Under the pieces are notes generated by a model. It was not told where the DNA came from. It did not search any database and saw only the letters and a program-made list of their open reading frames with translations. A stretch of DNA of 64,000 nt, from NCBI GenBank assembly GCA_015680905.1, contig CM027383.1:37384501-37448500 (forward strand), in the 5' to 3' direction. The position numbers were made by a program, and so were the translations under genes. Origin of the DNA: Coptis chinensis (taxonomy: Eukaryota > Streptophyta > Magnoliopsida > Ranunculales > Ranunculaceae). This document shows, one piece after another, positions 12,609-23,639 of the stretch (its first letter is position 1; each line of letters starts with the position of its first letter).

Positions 12609-13957
12609 TGATAATACTAAAAACTAACTTTTACCCTAGTTATGCTAATTAAACTCGGCAGAAATAAAAACTATGCTTTACTCAATTGTTATCAAAGTTC
12701 TACTCTCGATTATCATGCAATAACTCGAGTAAGAATTTGTTCCACTACTAGTTGCTTAGAACATAATAGTTTCACTAATTTAAACAATTCAACAATATGA
12801 TGAGAGTAATAATTATAATAGAACTAATATGGTGAGAACTAATATTAAAGATATTCTAAATTAACTATGGAAATTTAATACTAAGGTGTGAATATAAAGA
12901 AGGAATTAGGGAGATTTGATATCCACCTTGATTAATCCCTAACATGCTAGTATAGATTTTTATTACAACCTTAATCTTTATGCTTTCACACAAGGTTCAA
13001 CATAAAGGTTAGGTCTTTTTATCCCTAATTATTCATGGCATCTCTAACAAACTAATAATTAGCATGAGAGGAAGTTTAAACCCATTCTCATGGTAAACAA
13101 ACTACCCTCTAGAATTGAAACTCTTAAAAATAATGATTCTATACTAACACATCAAGTCTTCATCAAAGCTTCAATAAAACCACTTTAATGGAGGTTTAGC
13201 TATGAATCATGGGATTATCATGGAATAAATAATAGAAAGAAGAAGACATAATGAAAGAACTACTTTATTAAAAATAACTTGAATTGAATTAATGGTAGCT
13301 AGGCTAATAAAACATAAACGAGGTTTACTAAAGAGAAAAACTAAGAGACAAGAGGTAGGAGAGGAGTTCAAATTAAAACTAAACTAATGAGGGTTAGAGT
13401 TAGAGTTTTGCCTTAGTCCTCTTTATATAGGACAGGGCTAGGTTTGTAATTTCATGCATGGGTTTTGAGCTATGTTTTGGGCTATTAAATAAAACCTAAT
13501 TACTTAAGTCTAAAAAGGGATTCTCTGCTGGAAATTACTATAACAGAATTTTCATCCACTTTCACTCCTCTGATTAGATCAAAGCCTGGTCTATTAGAAA
13601 ACTCTTTTTGAGCCGGTCGTTTTGATATATAATAGGCCCAATTCGAGGGTTTGAGTCCAAAGATACGGCCTGCAGAAGTTCTATTGACTTTTATGCTCTA
13701 TTTCTGCTGTGTTGACTTTGATTGTGCTTTAAAAATGATTTTTCTCCTTGAAACTTGGGCTTTAACCATAGAACTTCTTAACAACCAACCTTTGCTCCTT
13801 TCTCTTGCAAAAGTGATATATTTCTTCAAATAATTGATTCTAAAACCTGAAATACACAAAAGTATGTAAAGAGTACTAACTCTTATTTATTATAAACATA
13901 ATTGGTCTATATGTAATGTTATTAAGGGGTTAAAACTATAGTTTTGGGCTCTTATCA
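12609..13957 (-). repeat. 3' LTR, family A (1349 bp, minus strand)
   Basis: Plus-strand edges are tgataat at the left and ctcttatca at the right. The right flank (13958-13972) reads as a polypurine tract on the minus strand, so this is the 3' LTR. Near-end landmarks and overall length match the other copies. Confidence 0.85.
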
Positions 13958-13972
13958 AACCACCCAAACAGC
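13958..13972 (-). other. Polypurine tract, minus-strand family A element
   Basis: The minus strand reads a G/T-rich run (tgtttgggtggtt) directly before the LTR start TGATAAGAGCC. Confidence 0.65.
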
Positions 13973-15486
13973 ATTTTGCTTGTCTTCAAGCAAAGATGAG
14001 AAATTAAAATAAGTGACCAAAAATGGAGTTATAACTAATCTCGTTTCGCCGAGTGCGATTGCATTGACCATATGCAATAAGGCCTTAAACCACTAGGAAT
14101 TTCCTAGTGGACGAGTTATAGCCTCGTGAGAGTTTTATAGAGAAGTTACTCACAAACTTCATTTATACTATCACGACTAAGAAATAAAATTACTGTTTCC
14201 TTATTTATTCTCAGATATCTATCCATCTCACTAGCAATGAATAAAGAATAATCAATTTGAAACCTAAGCTAATACGTGCATAATAATCAATCATCTACGG
14301 ATAAATATATATATAATGAACTATGCTATGAAATGCAATAATAGGTCTATTTCTGAAACTTTGGAATAATGTCCTTAAGTAGGTCCTCACAAATATGTCA
14401 AGACAAAAATACTCTGATTTTTCCACTCAAGTTTTGCTCACTCCAGTGCGTAGTGGACATACTTTTCCTCATAAACTTAATGACGTATAAGGAAGTCGAA
14501 GTCGATCAAACACATCTGCCACTTACTATCATACTAAGCTATTCCTAATTGAGCTAGAGGTCTTTATTAGGTGTTGCGGGGATTAGGTAATGGTTTAAGA
14601 AGGAAGGAAATGGATATTCAAAAGGACAAGTCTGAGATAATAGGATCTTCAAAATATGTAACTAGAGAAAACCGTGTTCTTACTTTGCTTCTACACTTTG
14701 TTTCCATCTTTAGCCATTTTTTTCTTTTTCTTTTGGCTTTTGACTCCTTTGATTCTGTTTTTGGAGTTCTAACTTTTATTTTATTTATTTATTTTTTCTT
14801 TTCTTTGGAAGGAAACTTTATTTTCTTTTCTTATTTGAAGCAATTAACAAATTCTTAGTTTTCCACAGGTCTTTCTCTTTCTTTTCTTTATTTCATCTCT
14901 ATTCTCAGACTCGTTAAAAAATGGGTAGGCTGATTTTATTTATTTATATTTTTTTTTTGTAAAAGGGTAAAGAATTTGTGGTTTATGAAAAGGCTAAAAA
15001 AAAGGCTCAGAGGGGCGACTAGCGAAAAATGATTTAATATAGGTTTGAATTTTTGACTATATCGATCCAAAAAATGGCCTAAATTCTCGTTTAGGATATG
15101 GTATAGTGATCAAGCAAGTGGACATGTGATTTCTCTATTCAGAATTTACTTCTCCCTTGTCTCATTACTCAAATATTTCACTCATATAAGGCTTTTAGGC
15201 TATATTCTCACAGGATTTGTAGAATAAGTATTCTAGCCTAGATTTCAGAAACTTGTTGCCAATACAAACATAGATGCTCATGCAATATATTTATGGAAAT
15301 ATGCAATGACTATTACCTACATATTAATCTAAGTTTCTAAAAACTATTCTAATTTAAGAACTAACGTGAAACTTCTAGACTACTATCATTACAGAAAAAG
15401 AAACAATACCAATATTCCTAAATGCATAGTATAAATATTTACTATTTATATTATTTTAATTTTTTTTACTAGAAAACAAGTGCATG

Positions 15487-15556
<70 letters not shown>

Positions 15557-15985
15557 TAATACTTTAAATTATGTTTTATGACACCCCACCCCCAAACAAA
15601 AACATGCTTTGTCCTCAAAGTATAGAAATAAGAAGGATAGAAAATACCATAGAAACGCATGAAAATTTTAGAACACCTGCAAAACAAATTCAAAACTTAC
15701 TAATATAGGTAAAGAAAAATAGACACAACTCTATATGAGTTCCACCCGTTATGGGAATAACAAAAATTAAATTGCTTTCGAGACATAAGCAGACACTAAT
15801 AGAAAGTAAAACTTACCTCATATCCAGCACTAAACGTTGTCCTCCTCTTCTATAAAGAAGTGAGGTTCCTTTGCGTCCTGCCAAGCCATGATAATTTGCC
15901 AGGTCTCACGCCATTTATCATCTACCTTTGCTAACCTATTAAGTGCCACTTGGTCGGATGAGGTGTAAGGTGCAACCCAATTAGG
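13973..15985 (-). other. 3' noncoding region of minus-strand family A element
   Basis: Inverted counterpart of 6977-8976, including the 'gaggacaa...' phrases (near 13980 and 15605) and poly-T/A runs. The 95-codon ORF at 14571-14858 on the plus strand is an artefact of this low-complexity region. Confidence 0.65.
15489..15554. repeat. (TA)n microsatellite
   Basis: About 66 bp of uninterrupted TA dinucleotides within the retroelement noncoding region. The same site in the plus-strand copy (near 7460) has no such expansion, so it arose after the copies separated. Confidence 0.95.
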
Positions 15986-16633
15986 TTATAGACTCCACCC
16001 CGGCCAAATCATCGCACGGAAAGAGCATATAATGCAATTGGTGGGTCTCACAATGTCAACCCTAACCCAATCCGTGAAATGGGTACAGAACTCAAGAAGG
16101 AAATATAGTATTATGCGGCAAACCAAGATAGGCATAAGAAGGTACTTATGCTTCATACTATGGGCTTGTGCTAAACTAGACACTAAGGTCTGGGGAATGT
16201 CATAGAGCATACATCCCTTAGCTAGAGCAAGGAAGACGTCACAAGTGACGTTATTCACAGAAGAAAAATGCCATTTCCCTAAGATATTCAGTATGATAAA
16301 TAACATAATAGTGCCCATGTTAAGGGGCAAGCTACCAAGGGCTACGTTATATTTCCCTTGGTCCTCTACATGAAAAATCCCCGCCCTATAGGTCTCATGC
16401 AAATACTCATAGTTGTAGATGAACATATTATCAACCATATAGCCCCATGAGTTTTGCGCAGCATACATAGAAAGTCCAATAGCAAAGGCCAACAAAAACT
16501 TGCTTAAATCCATTGTTACATCATCAATGGTGACAGAGAACATTTGTTCCCCATCCAGTCGATAAAAGAACTTACAATGATCATAGAAATAAGTAGTAAG
16601 TGCAGGAGAACAAGTTTCATCAGCACTTACCAT
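15986..16633 (-). CDS. Env-position ORF of family A retrotransposon (215 aa)
   Basis: An open frame starting at ATG with homology throughout most of its length to the decayed plus-strand ORF at 6359-6976: F-Y-x-x-C-x-FF near residues 16-22, EQ-FSVTIDD-TMDLSKFL near 34-52, MFIYNYEYLHETY, VFLALAKG-x-x-YDIP and MKHKYLLM near 150. No clear signal peptide; no confident transmembrane prediction by eye. Function unknown. Its place between pol and the polypurine tract is that of the env-like ORF of Athila-type elements. It belongs to a truncated element, so it is at best a remnant that happens to stay open. The last 30 residues have no counterpart in the other copy and may reflect a frameshift. Confidence 0.55.
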   Translation of the reverse strand: MVSADETCSPALTTYFYDHCKFFYRLDGEQMFSVTIDDVTMDLSKFLLAFAIGLSMYAAQNSWGYMVDNMFIYNYEYLHETYRAGIFHVEDQGKYNVALGSLPLNMGTIMLFIILNILGKWHFSSVNNVTCDVFLALAKGCMLYDIPQTLVSSLAQAHSMKHKYLLMPILVCRIILYFLLEFCTHFTDWVRVDIVRPTNCIICSFRAMIWPGWSL

Positions 16634-16979
16634 TAGAGGCTGCCATCCTAACTACACAATCAAGTCGCAGAACCAGTACCCATAGGTGTCACTCCCGAGC
16701 AATTCTTCAAAAGATTGCTCCGGTACGATTTGAGGAGATTTCATAGCAAACAAATACACTATTGAACTCCTAGAAGTGACTATAGAAAACCCCCGAAAAA
16801 AAAAAAAAAGAATTAGAGGTATGTTGAGGTCAGGGCGTGGGTGCGCTCAGAATGGCTTATGTTAGAGGGCGGGCGCGCTCTCTTTTGACAAAAGGAAAAT
16901 CTGCGATACTGGAAGTTGGGCGTGGGTGACACTCACTCCTTTTGTGTATGTAGATGGTGTATGGGTGATGTAGATAGAT

Positions 16980-18588
16980 GATGGTCGTTGAACAAATAGA
17001 AGCGTATCAAAACCTAATTATCCATCAATAAGTAAAGGATGAGTAGGGTATCGTTCCACTTTTAAGTGTATGTTTATATGAAGGACAGGACTGGAAAGGG
17101 GGTTTGAGGGATTAAAAACTATAATTGTAGAGATTTTAGATTCTAATGCTAAACTAAACTAAACTAACTAAACTTATACTAAAGCTAAGAATTGGAAATA
17201 GGGAGAGAATATGAGAGAGATTGATTGAAGAGATTCAAATCCACCAATGCTTTTGATTCAATGACTTTTTGCTTCATGTTGTTCTCCAAGTAGACTACAA
17301 TCGGGTAATCGAGCGAGTGCCGATGCCTTTTTGGGTGAAACATCGTTAAACAATTAACTCTACCTAAGGTTGTTCCTATGTTCATGTTACTAGTATCTTC
17401 TTTCCTTTTATGTGAGCTTGGGCAGCTATTCAATGAATTACCATCTAAGGCAAACACAAGAAATACTTCCTTTACTCTAAAACACTACACAATTAGAAGA
17501 AAAGTAGAGAATAATAGTATAATATTCAATTACAATAAATAAAACTCTATTCTAGCATTATATTCAATTGCAATAAATAAAAGCATGTTACTAGCAAATA
17601 TTCAATTGCAATAAATAAAACCCTAAACTAGCATGATATTCAATTATAATAAATAAAACCTTAATCTATACTTCCATCCCCCTGGTGTGGGCAATGGAAC
17701 TAATAACTAAAAACATAAAGAACTAACTTTGATTGAAGAACATCATGAACCGGAAGAATCATTAAACCTTAAGCAGCGGCTTCATCTCCTCCCTTGAAGG
17801 AGAAGATTAGCCTTCCATATAGAAGGAAGAACACGAAGAACGAGAAGAAGAGGAGTCGAAGAACATAAGACTAGAAAGACTAATTTATTAAGACTCAGCT
17901 AGTTAAAACCGATCTTTTATTATTAATCTCTCTCTGCATCAAGTTCTGGAGACAAGAATATAAGTGAATTGGTAATTTACTGAATTGGTAATTTACATGA
18001 GGCACTTATGTCCTCTATTTATAGGGGTTACAATGAGCTCTAGAAGCATTCCAAACCGTCATTTGTTTCCTAATACAAATAGACTTCTTTCAGAGTCCAA
18101 CTTCATCTCCAAAACTGAGAAGGAATTGGCTACAGTGTCGATTCATGCGTCCGGACGCACTATTCATGTGTCCCAGACTTAATCAAGCGTCTGGAAGCTC
18201 GATCTATGCATCCCAAACGCACGGGTCACGTCTCAAACACGAGACTCTATTTTTCCACCTTTGGTCTATTTTTCTTTCCTCTTTTGCGGGTTTTGGTCCA
18301 AGAAATGAATCTTTTTGCCTTGGGCTTCCAAATAAGCTTTAAAATAGGTCCAAGTCGCATCTTTAATAGCTTCAATTCCTTGGCCTTCTCCATGATTGTC
18401 CACGGGCTTCCCATGTGATCCTTAATGCTCCGAATTGCTCCATTTTACCCCTTTTTCTCTAATAGTCCACAAAACTCTCTTTCACCTGTAAAATCTTAAA
18501 ACATAACTTACAAACACTATTAGTCCACTAAGATGGTTAAACAAGAGGCAAAATTGAGGGTTAAATTGCACTTTTTGAGCACTTATCA
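16980..18588 (-). repeat. Family B LTR (minus strand; left edge uncertain)
   Basis: The right edge is clear: the plus strand reads gagcacttatca, that is TGATAAGTGCTC at the LTR start. The left edge could be anywhere from 16960 to 17000. Compared with the LTRs at 31216-31698 and 38213-38543, the right 300 bp match, while the part left of about 18280 is present elsewhere only as an inverted or deleted segment. A perfect 14-bp palindrome, TGCGTCCGGACGCA, lies near 18147. Confidence 0.6.
17515..17665. repeat. Tandem repeat, about 40-bp unit, 4 copies
   Basis: Four diverged copies of a unit containing 'atattcaattgcaataaataaa' lie inside the family B LTR. Their number differs in no other copy seen here because the other LTRs lack this part. 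Confidence 0.8.
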
Positions 18589-19405
18589 CAACTCTCAACT
18601 AGCCTTTTGCTAGTCTCTTAGCAAATAAGATAAAAAAATAGATAAGTGATCAAAATTACATCCTAAAAAATAAAATCCTAACTCACTTTCGCAGGCATCG
18701 TGATTGTATTTACCATATGCAATAAGACTTTAAACCTTTAAGTTCCCAAAAAAGGACGAGTTATAGTCTCGTGAGGGTTTTCAGGTGATATACCCACAAA
18801 ATCAATCAATAGCATGTTCAAGAATGATAGTATTTTTGAGAGAGAGAAATTCTTACCCACTTAGTGCTTACTCAATAGGCAGTCTCCATTGCTAACTACA
18901 TTCTTTTGCAAAGACTCATAGATTATGATGGGAGATAGTAAAAATTGACAAAATTCCCGATCAAGGCTTATGTGTGTACTTAGTCAATCTCCTATACTCT
19001 CCTATCCAAGAAACGGAATCCCTAGTTTACCTTTAGACAGAAAATCTCGACTTTCAATCATCACCGGTCATACTCTCAACAAAGAATCTCTCAGAAGATG
19101 GTCTACTATTTTACCTCATGTATGTGGGGAAAAGAATAATGCATACGAACATCCCACATACTACCTTGAAAAATAGACTTATGAATTAAAGTAGTCTCAT
19201 GGAAAGAATGTCAATCACATATGAAGTGTCGGGTCCTTCACTTTAGCATCCTCTCACCTATTCTAGACTTTGTACCATACTGTAGTGAACAGAATGATGG
19301 TCTTCATTGTATCTCTCTGATATTTCCTTGTAATCTTTCTTTTGTGGTCTTTCTTCCTCCTTGTGCCCCTTGTATTCTCAAAAACATATAGGTATGGCTG
19401 ATAAA
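18589..19405 (-). other. Family B 3' internal noncoding region
   Basis: Begins with a polypurine-like tract on the minus strand (agactagcaaaaggctagttgagagttg spans about 18589-18620; it also contains a small inverted repeat ctagcaaaaggctag). No gene. It matches 31699-32790 closely. Confidence 0.6.
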
Positions 19406-20817
19406 GATTGCTTTTATGCATTTCAGGCATGGAACTCAATTATGTGTAGAAATGTGCCACTTTGGCGCTATAAAGGAGCAAAGGGTTGGTTGCTAAGAAG
19501 TTCTGTGATAAAGGCCAAGATTCAAGGAGACAAAGTCTTTATAACGCCCGGTCAAAAGCTGAAAAGTCAACACGGGCAGAAACAATGCACAAGTTAGTAG
19601 AACTTCCGAAGACTATATCTTTGGATTCAGGCCTCGAATTTGAGCGTACCTTACGTCAAAACGACCGGCTCGAAAAGAGCTTTTCAATGGTTCAAGCCTT
19701 GATCCAATCAGAGGAGCAAAAGTGGACGAAAAGTCTCCTGAAGTCAAAATCAGCTGAAACGGGCTCTGTGGACTGAAGAAATTGGGCTTTGGGCTCGATT
19801 TTCCAGCCCAAAACATGAGACCTCAGCCCATACACGAAATTGTGGATCTAGTCTCCTTCTTTACATAAAACAAGACTTAGCACTTAATAAATATATAGTT
19901 AGATAGCTTAGAATAGAAAGTAGCCATTAGAATAGCTTGTAGATCTAGTTTTTTGAATTCCAATTAGTAATTAATTAGTTTCATTCCTTGTTTTAGATTA
20001 ATTATTTGAATCATTGTTCTTCATTCATTAGATAAATAAAATAGTAGTTCTTGTTAATTTCCATTTTTGTCATTTAAATTTGTTTAGATCTAATTTCAAT
20101 TATTGTTTGTTATTCATTTCCTAGTTATTAATTTGGATTTCAATTCTTGAGTAGTTAAATTAGTAAAGTTCAAATCTTTATATTATGTCTAGTTTTAATT
20201 CAATTGGAAATGATAGTTTGATGAATCAAGGCTAAACCTCCATTAGAGGGGTTTGATGAAGCCTTGATGAAAACTTGATTGTGTAGCAGAGAATCATTGT
20301 AAGAATATATTCCACTCTAGAAGGTCGTTGATTCGCCATGAGAATGGGTGGACGACCTCACATGCTAGTTATGAATTGGTAGAAATGTCATGTATAATTA
20401 GGGATTAGAACGACCAATTCTTACCGTGAGAACGTAAGAATTGGTTTACAACAAATCTATGTTAGTTTATTAAGTTGGATTCAAGGTAGAATCAAATTCC
20501 CCTAATTCTTTATCTAGATTCAACTCTTAGCATTCTATCATTCTGTTATTCATATCTTGTTATTTGAATTCACATCGTAGTATAAATTCCCTTCGTAATT
20601 CTCTCATTGACCTTGGATAGACCATCAATTATAGAAAACTTTAATACTAAAGAACTAGGAGTGGAACGAATCTTTTATTCCAACTCTACGTCAATAGGAT
20701 CGAGAATAGAAAACAAATATCTTTGATAAGCTTAGTATCAGAACAATTTATAATTTTACTTGCGTTTAGAGTTTCATCGCTTTATTTGTGAGTAAAACTA
20801 TCTTTTTATGGTTATCA
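19406..20817 (+). repeat. 5'-truncated family A LTR
   Basis: Matches family A LTRs from the 'tttatgcatttc' landmark (about 90 bp inside the LTR) to the terminal GTTATCA at 20817. The left end is fused to family B internal sequence. The right flank is TNP2 transposase sequence in frame, so this LTR (or its parent element) inserted into the CACTA transposase gene; no matching target duplication is visible because the left side is rearranged. Confidence 0.75.
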
Positions 20818-20828
20818 TCAATCCTCGT

Positions 20829-22640
20829 AGTATTCAATCAACTGGCTACAGTTGTTGGCCTGCCATACTAGTGCCATACAATCTCCCACCTTCATTATGT
20901 ATGAAATCCGACTTTCAAATGATGTCTTTGTTGATACCTGGACCAAAGGCGCCAACTACAAACATTGATGTTTTCCTTGAAGCACTATTTGATGAGTTGA
21001 AACAACTCTGGATGGAAGGAATCCCTGCGTATGACATGCACAAGAGGGAACACTTTACTCTGAGAGCTATGTTAATGTGGGGGATACACGATTTTTTGGC
21101 TTTTGGAAACTTATCTGGTTATGTGACACATGGTTATAAAGCATGTCCTGTTTGTGGTGACAACACCCCGTCAAAGCGTCTACCTTGTAGTAAGAAGATT
21201 GTGTACACAATCTACCGCTTGTTTCTTGATCCGGATCACCTGTTTAGGTATAATAAACACTTTAAATATTGGCTAACTTTTTGAATTCAAGTTATGTATA
21301 GTAAGCAATTCTAACACTCTCTATCTCCAAGTATAGTAAGCACTTCAATGGAGAGCAAGAGCATAACCTTCCTCCAACACATCTTAAAGGAACAGATATT
21401 GACAAAATGCTAACCCGCGTTAAATATGTACCTGGTAAGATCCAAAAAGGTTCCAAACGGTTAAGAGTTGATGGGAGTGTAAATGTTGCTAATGATGATG
21501 ATGATGACGACGACAACAACAACAACACTGGTGTTAAAGTTACAGGGGCTTTTTATAGGAGGTCCATCTTCTTTGAACTGGAATATTGGCCAAGTCATGA
21601 AGTTTGACATTGTGTTGATGTGATGCATGATGAGAAAAATGTTTCTGAACATATATTGAACCTGATCCTAAATGTGAATAAATAAAAGGATACAGTCGTT
21701 GCTAGAGAGGATTTGAAGATGAAGGGCATCCGTAGTAGTGTGTGGATGCAAGAAGACTTAAATACCGATAAACATAAAAAACCAAAAGCCTCCTACCTCT
21801 TAGATGCTGATGAGAAAATACATTTCTTCCAAATTTTGAAAGACTTGAAGCTTCCTTCGGGTTTTCCGTCTAACCTGAGCAACATTGTCGGTTCCAACCC
21901 ACCTTCTTTAATCACAATGTAGTCTCATGACCATCATTTTATAATGCAATATGGGTTGCCTATGTTGCTCAACATGCTTTTTTGAAAAACCGCGACTTGC
22001 GAAGAGCCTTACACCAGATAAGCTTATTCTTCAGATTCTTGTGCTCAAAGGTTTTAAGTCGTAAGGATATGGAAGGTGCCAAATTCATGATTGTAGAAGC
22101 GTTGTGTGTCCTGGAGAAGTATCTTCCACCATCTTTTTTTGATATTAGTATCCATTTGATGGTTCATCTAGCCGATGATGCGTTGGTTTGTGGAGTTGTG
22201 TGGCCTAGGTGGATGTATCCTTTTGAGCAGTAAGTCAACTATGTGTCTTATATATTAGTTCAATTTGTTATATAAAGATAAGCTTTAACTGCACTAACAT
22301 GTCACTTTCTGAATTTCTTAATACTAATAAAGCGATGAAAGAGTGTAAAAGCATACCTAGCAATAAATGATATGTTGAAGGGTCAATTGTGGAGTCCTAT
22401 ATATTTTATGAATCTGTCCGATATGCCATGGAGTACATGCCGCGTGGAGGAAATAAAAATTGACTCATAAACGCTACCTTGACGAAAATGGCTATTTCAT
22501 TGATGAAGGGCCTTTGCTTGACTTCAAAGTTGTGATGCTAGAAACGGCACAGTGCATACAAATACGAAGATGGCTTATTTTTTTTATTACAAGTTGAAAG
22601 ACTTCGATGAATTTTACAGGTGGGTTGTTCATTCTGGTTT
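20829..22640 (+). pseudogene. TNP2-like CACTA transposase, 5' part
   Basis: The first block (20829-21284) reads WPAILVPYNLPPSLCMK, LLIPGPKAP, AYDMHKREHFTLRAMLMWGIHDFLAFGNLSG, then a C-x-x-C zinc motif (ACPVCGD). This is the Transposase_21 family of plant En/Spm transposases. A second block (about 21540-21960) resembles the FFELEYWP-x-HEV ... CVDVMHDEKNV region. A third (21982-22233) with LCVLEKYLPPSFFDISIHLMVHL and RWMYPFEQ is the DUF4218-type region. A fourth (about 22340-22460) gives a GSIVESYIFYES block. Stops, frameshifts and an insertion at 22782 break the gene. The LTR at 20817 removed its N-terminus. Residues of a DDE-type catalytic site cannot be verified by eye. Confidence 0.85.
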
Positions 22641-22778
22641 TGGAATTTCATATTTTTGGTAATTTATGAAGAATCATGTATGGACTTCCATGAATGAATT
22701 GCAGTGAGTATCAGAACTTGCAGCCCACTACTTGTGGTAGAGGAAAAGAAATAGCGAAGTCAGAAGTGGAGATTCAGA

Positions 22779-22781
22779 CAG
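22779..22781 (+). other. Target-site duplication CAG (left)
   Basis: CAG immediately left of the CACTA terminus, repeated at 28749-28751 immediately right of it. A 3-bp duplication is the hallmark of CACTA insertion. Confidence 0.85.
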
Positions 22782-22799
22782 CACTACAAAAAGAACGAC

Positions 22800-23190
22800 T
22801 TTACCCGACTGACTATGGCTGTCGCGAAAGGTATTACCCGACAGACCAAAACTGCCGCAAGGCCATCGGAAAATGCTCGGTCGGCATAGGCTTCCAATTG
22901 TATTTATTGGTCAAAACAGGCCATCGGGGTTGAAGATCTTTGCCGACGGACATTCCTACTGTTAATAACCGTTGGATATGCCGGCTATCAAAAACCGTCC
23001 GGATAGTTCTTTGCTTTGTCAAAGACCGTCGGATATTCTGCCGCTAAAACCGTCGGATATTCCTCTTTGTTAAAACCGTCGGATAGTTATTTGTTATGAA
23101 CCGTCGGTTAGACCGACTATCACCGCCGTCGGATATGCGGCTACTAGGCGTCGGGTAGTTTGCTATTAGGCGTTTTTTATCCGTCGGGTA
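22800..23190 (+). repeat. Left subterminal repeats of nested CACTA
   Basis: At least eight copies of a roughly 10-12 bp motif (accgtcggat/cgtcggatat and variants in both orientations). In En/Spm, subterminal repeats bind the TNPA-type protein; the same role here is inferred. Confidence 0.8.
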
Positions 23191-23639
23191 TTAGTTCTTT
23201 ATTTAAAAAAATATATATTTCTTATAATAATTGTTTCAGGTATCCCAACATTACATTCTTTCCTGCACCAATTACATTCTTGCAAGTTCCTACTCAAATG
23301 CTACAAACGCTAATGTATTCATAAAGAAACAATGTGTTCATAAAAAAAAAAACAAGAATAAGACATGTCGTTCACTAAGTATACATATTACTTCCTTCAG
23401 AAACCAAAAATCAGCACCACACCATCTGTCTAGCAACCAGTCCTAGTAATCTCTAGTACCCTAGCAATGACTAAGCACCAATTGTTTAGCAACCTGCTGA
23501 AATTCAAAATTAGGACTGGTCATTTGTAAAAAAGCACATAATAGCGCCACCATTGAATGTCTAACCAGCTTGGATCTCGACATTGGCCACTAGATCCTTG
23601 ACTATCACAAGATTACTAGTAGCGTCTCCGGGAGAGGTA

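Larger units (their letters stand above)
12609..16965 (-). mobile_element. 3' half of a minus-strand family A retrotransposon
   Basis: From right to left on the minus strand: env-position ORF (15986-16633), 2-kb noncoding region, polypurine tract and 3' LTR (12609-13957). The layout mirrors the plus-strand element at 6359-10343. Gag and pol and the 5' LTR are absent; the right edge near 16965 joins family B sequence. Its insertion cut a reverse transcriptase fragment at 12608. Confidence 0.75.
16965..19405 (-). mobile_element. Gypsy family B, 3' LTR and 3' internal region (minus strand)
   Basis: A 3' LTR (left) is followed on the right by internal sequence with a polypurine-like stretch. Both match, nearly base for base, the family B copy at 31385-32790. 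The internal part breaks off near 19405, where family A LTR sequence begins. No coding domain is left in this copy. Confidence 0.65.

Noticed and set aside
14571-14858. 95-codon plus-strand ORF with hydrophobic C-terminus
   Set aside because: Lies antisense in the 3' noncoding region of a retroelement; the hydrophobic run is a translated T-rich tract.
18145-18418. Overlapping ORFs of 65-70 codons on the plus strand
   Set aside because: They are antisense to the family B LTR and disappear in the other copies.
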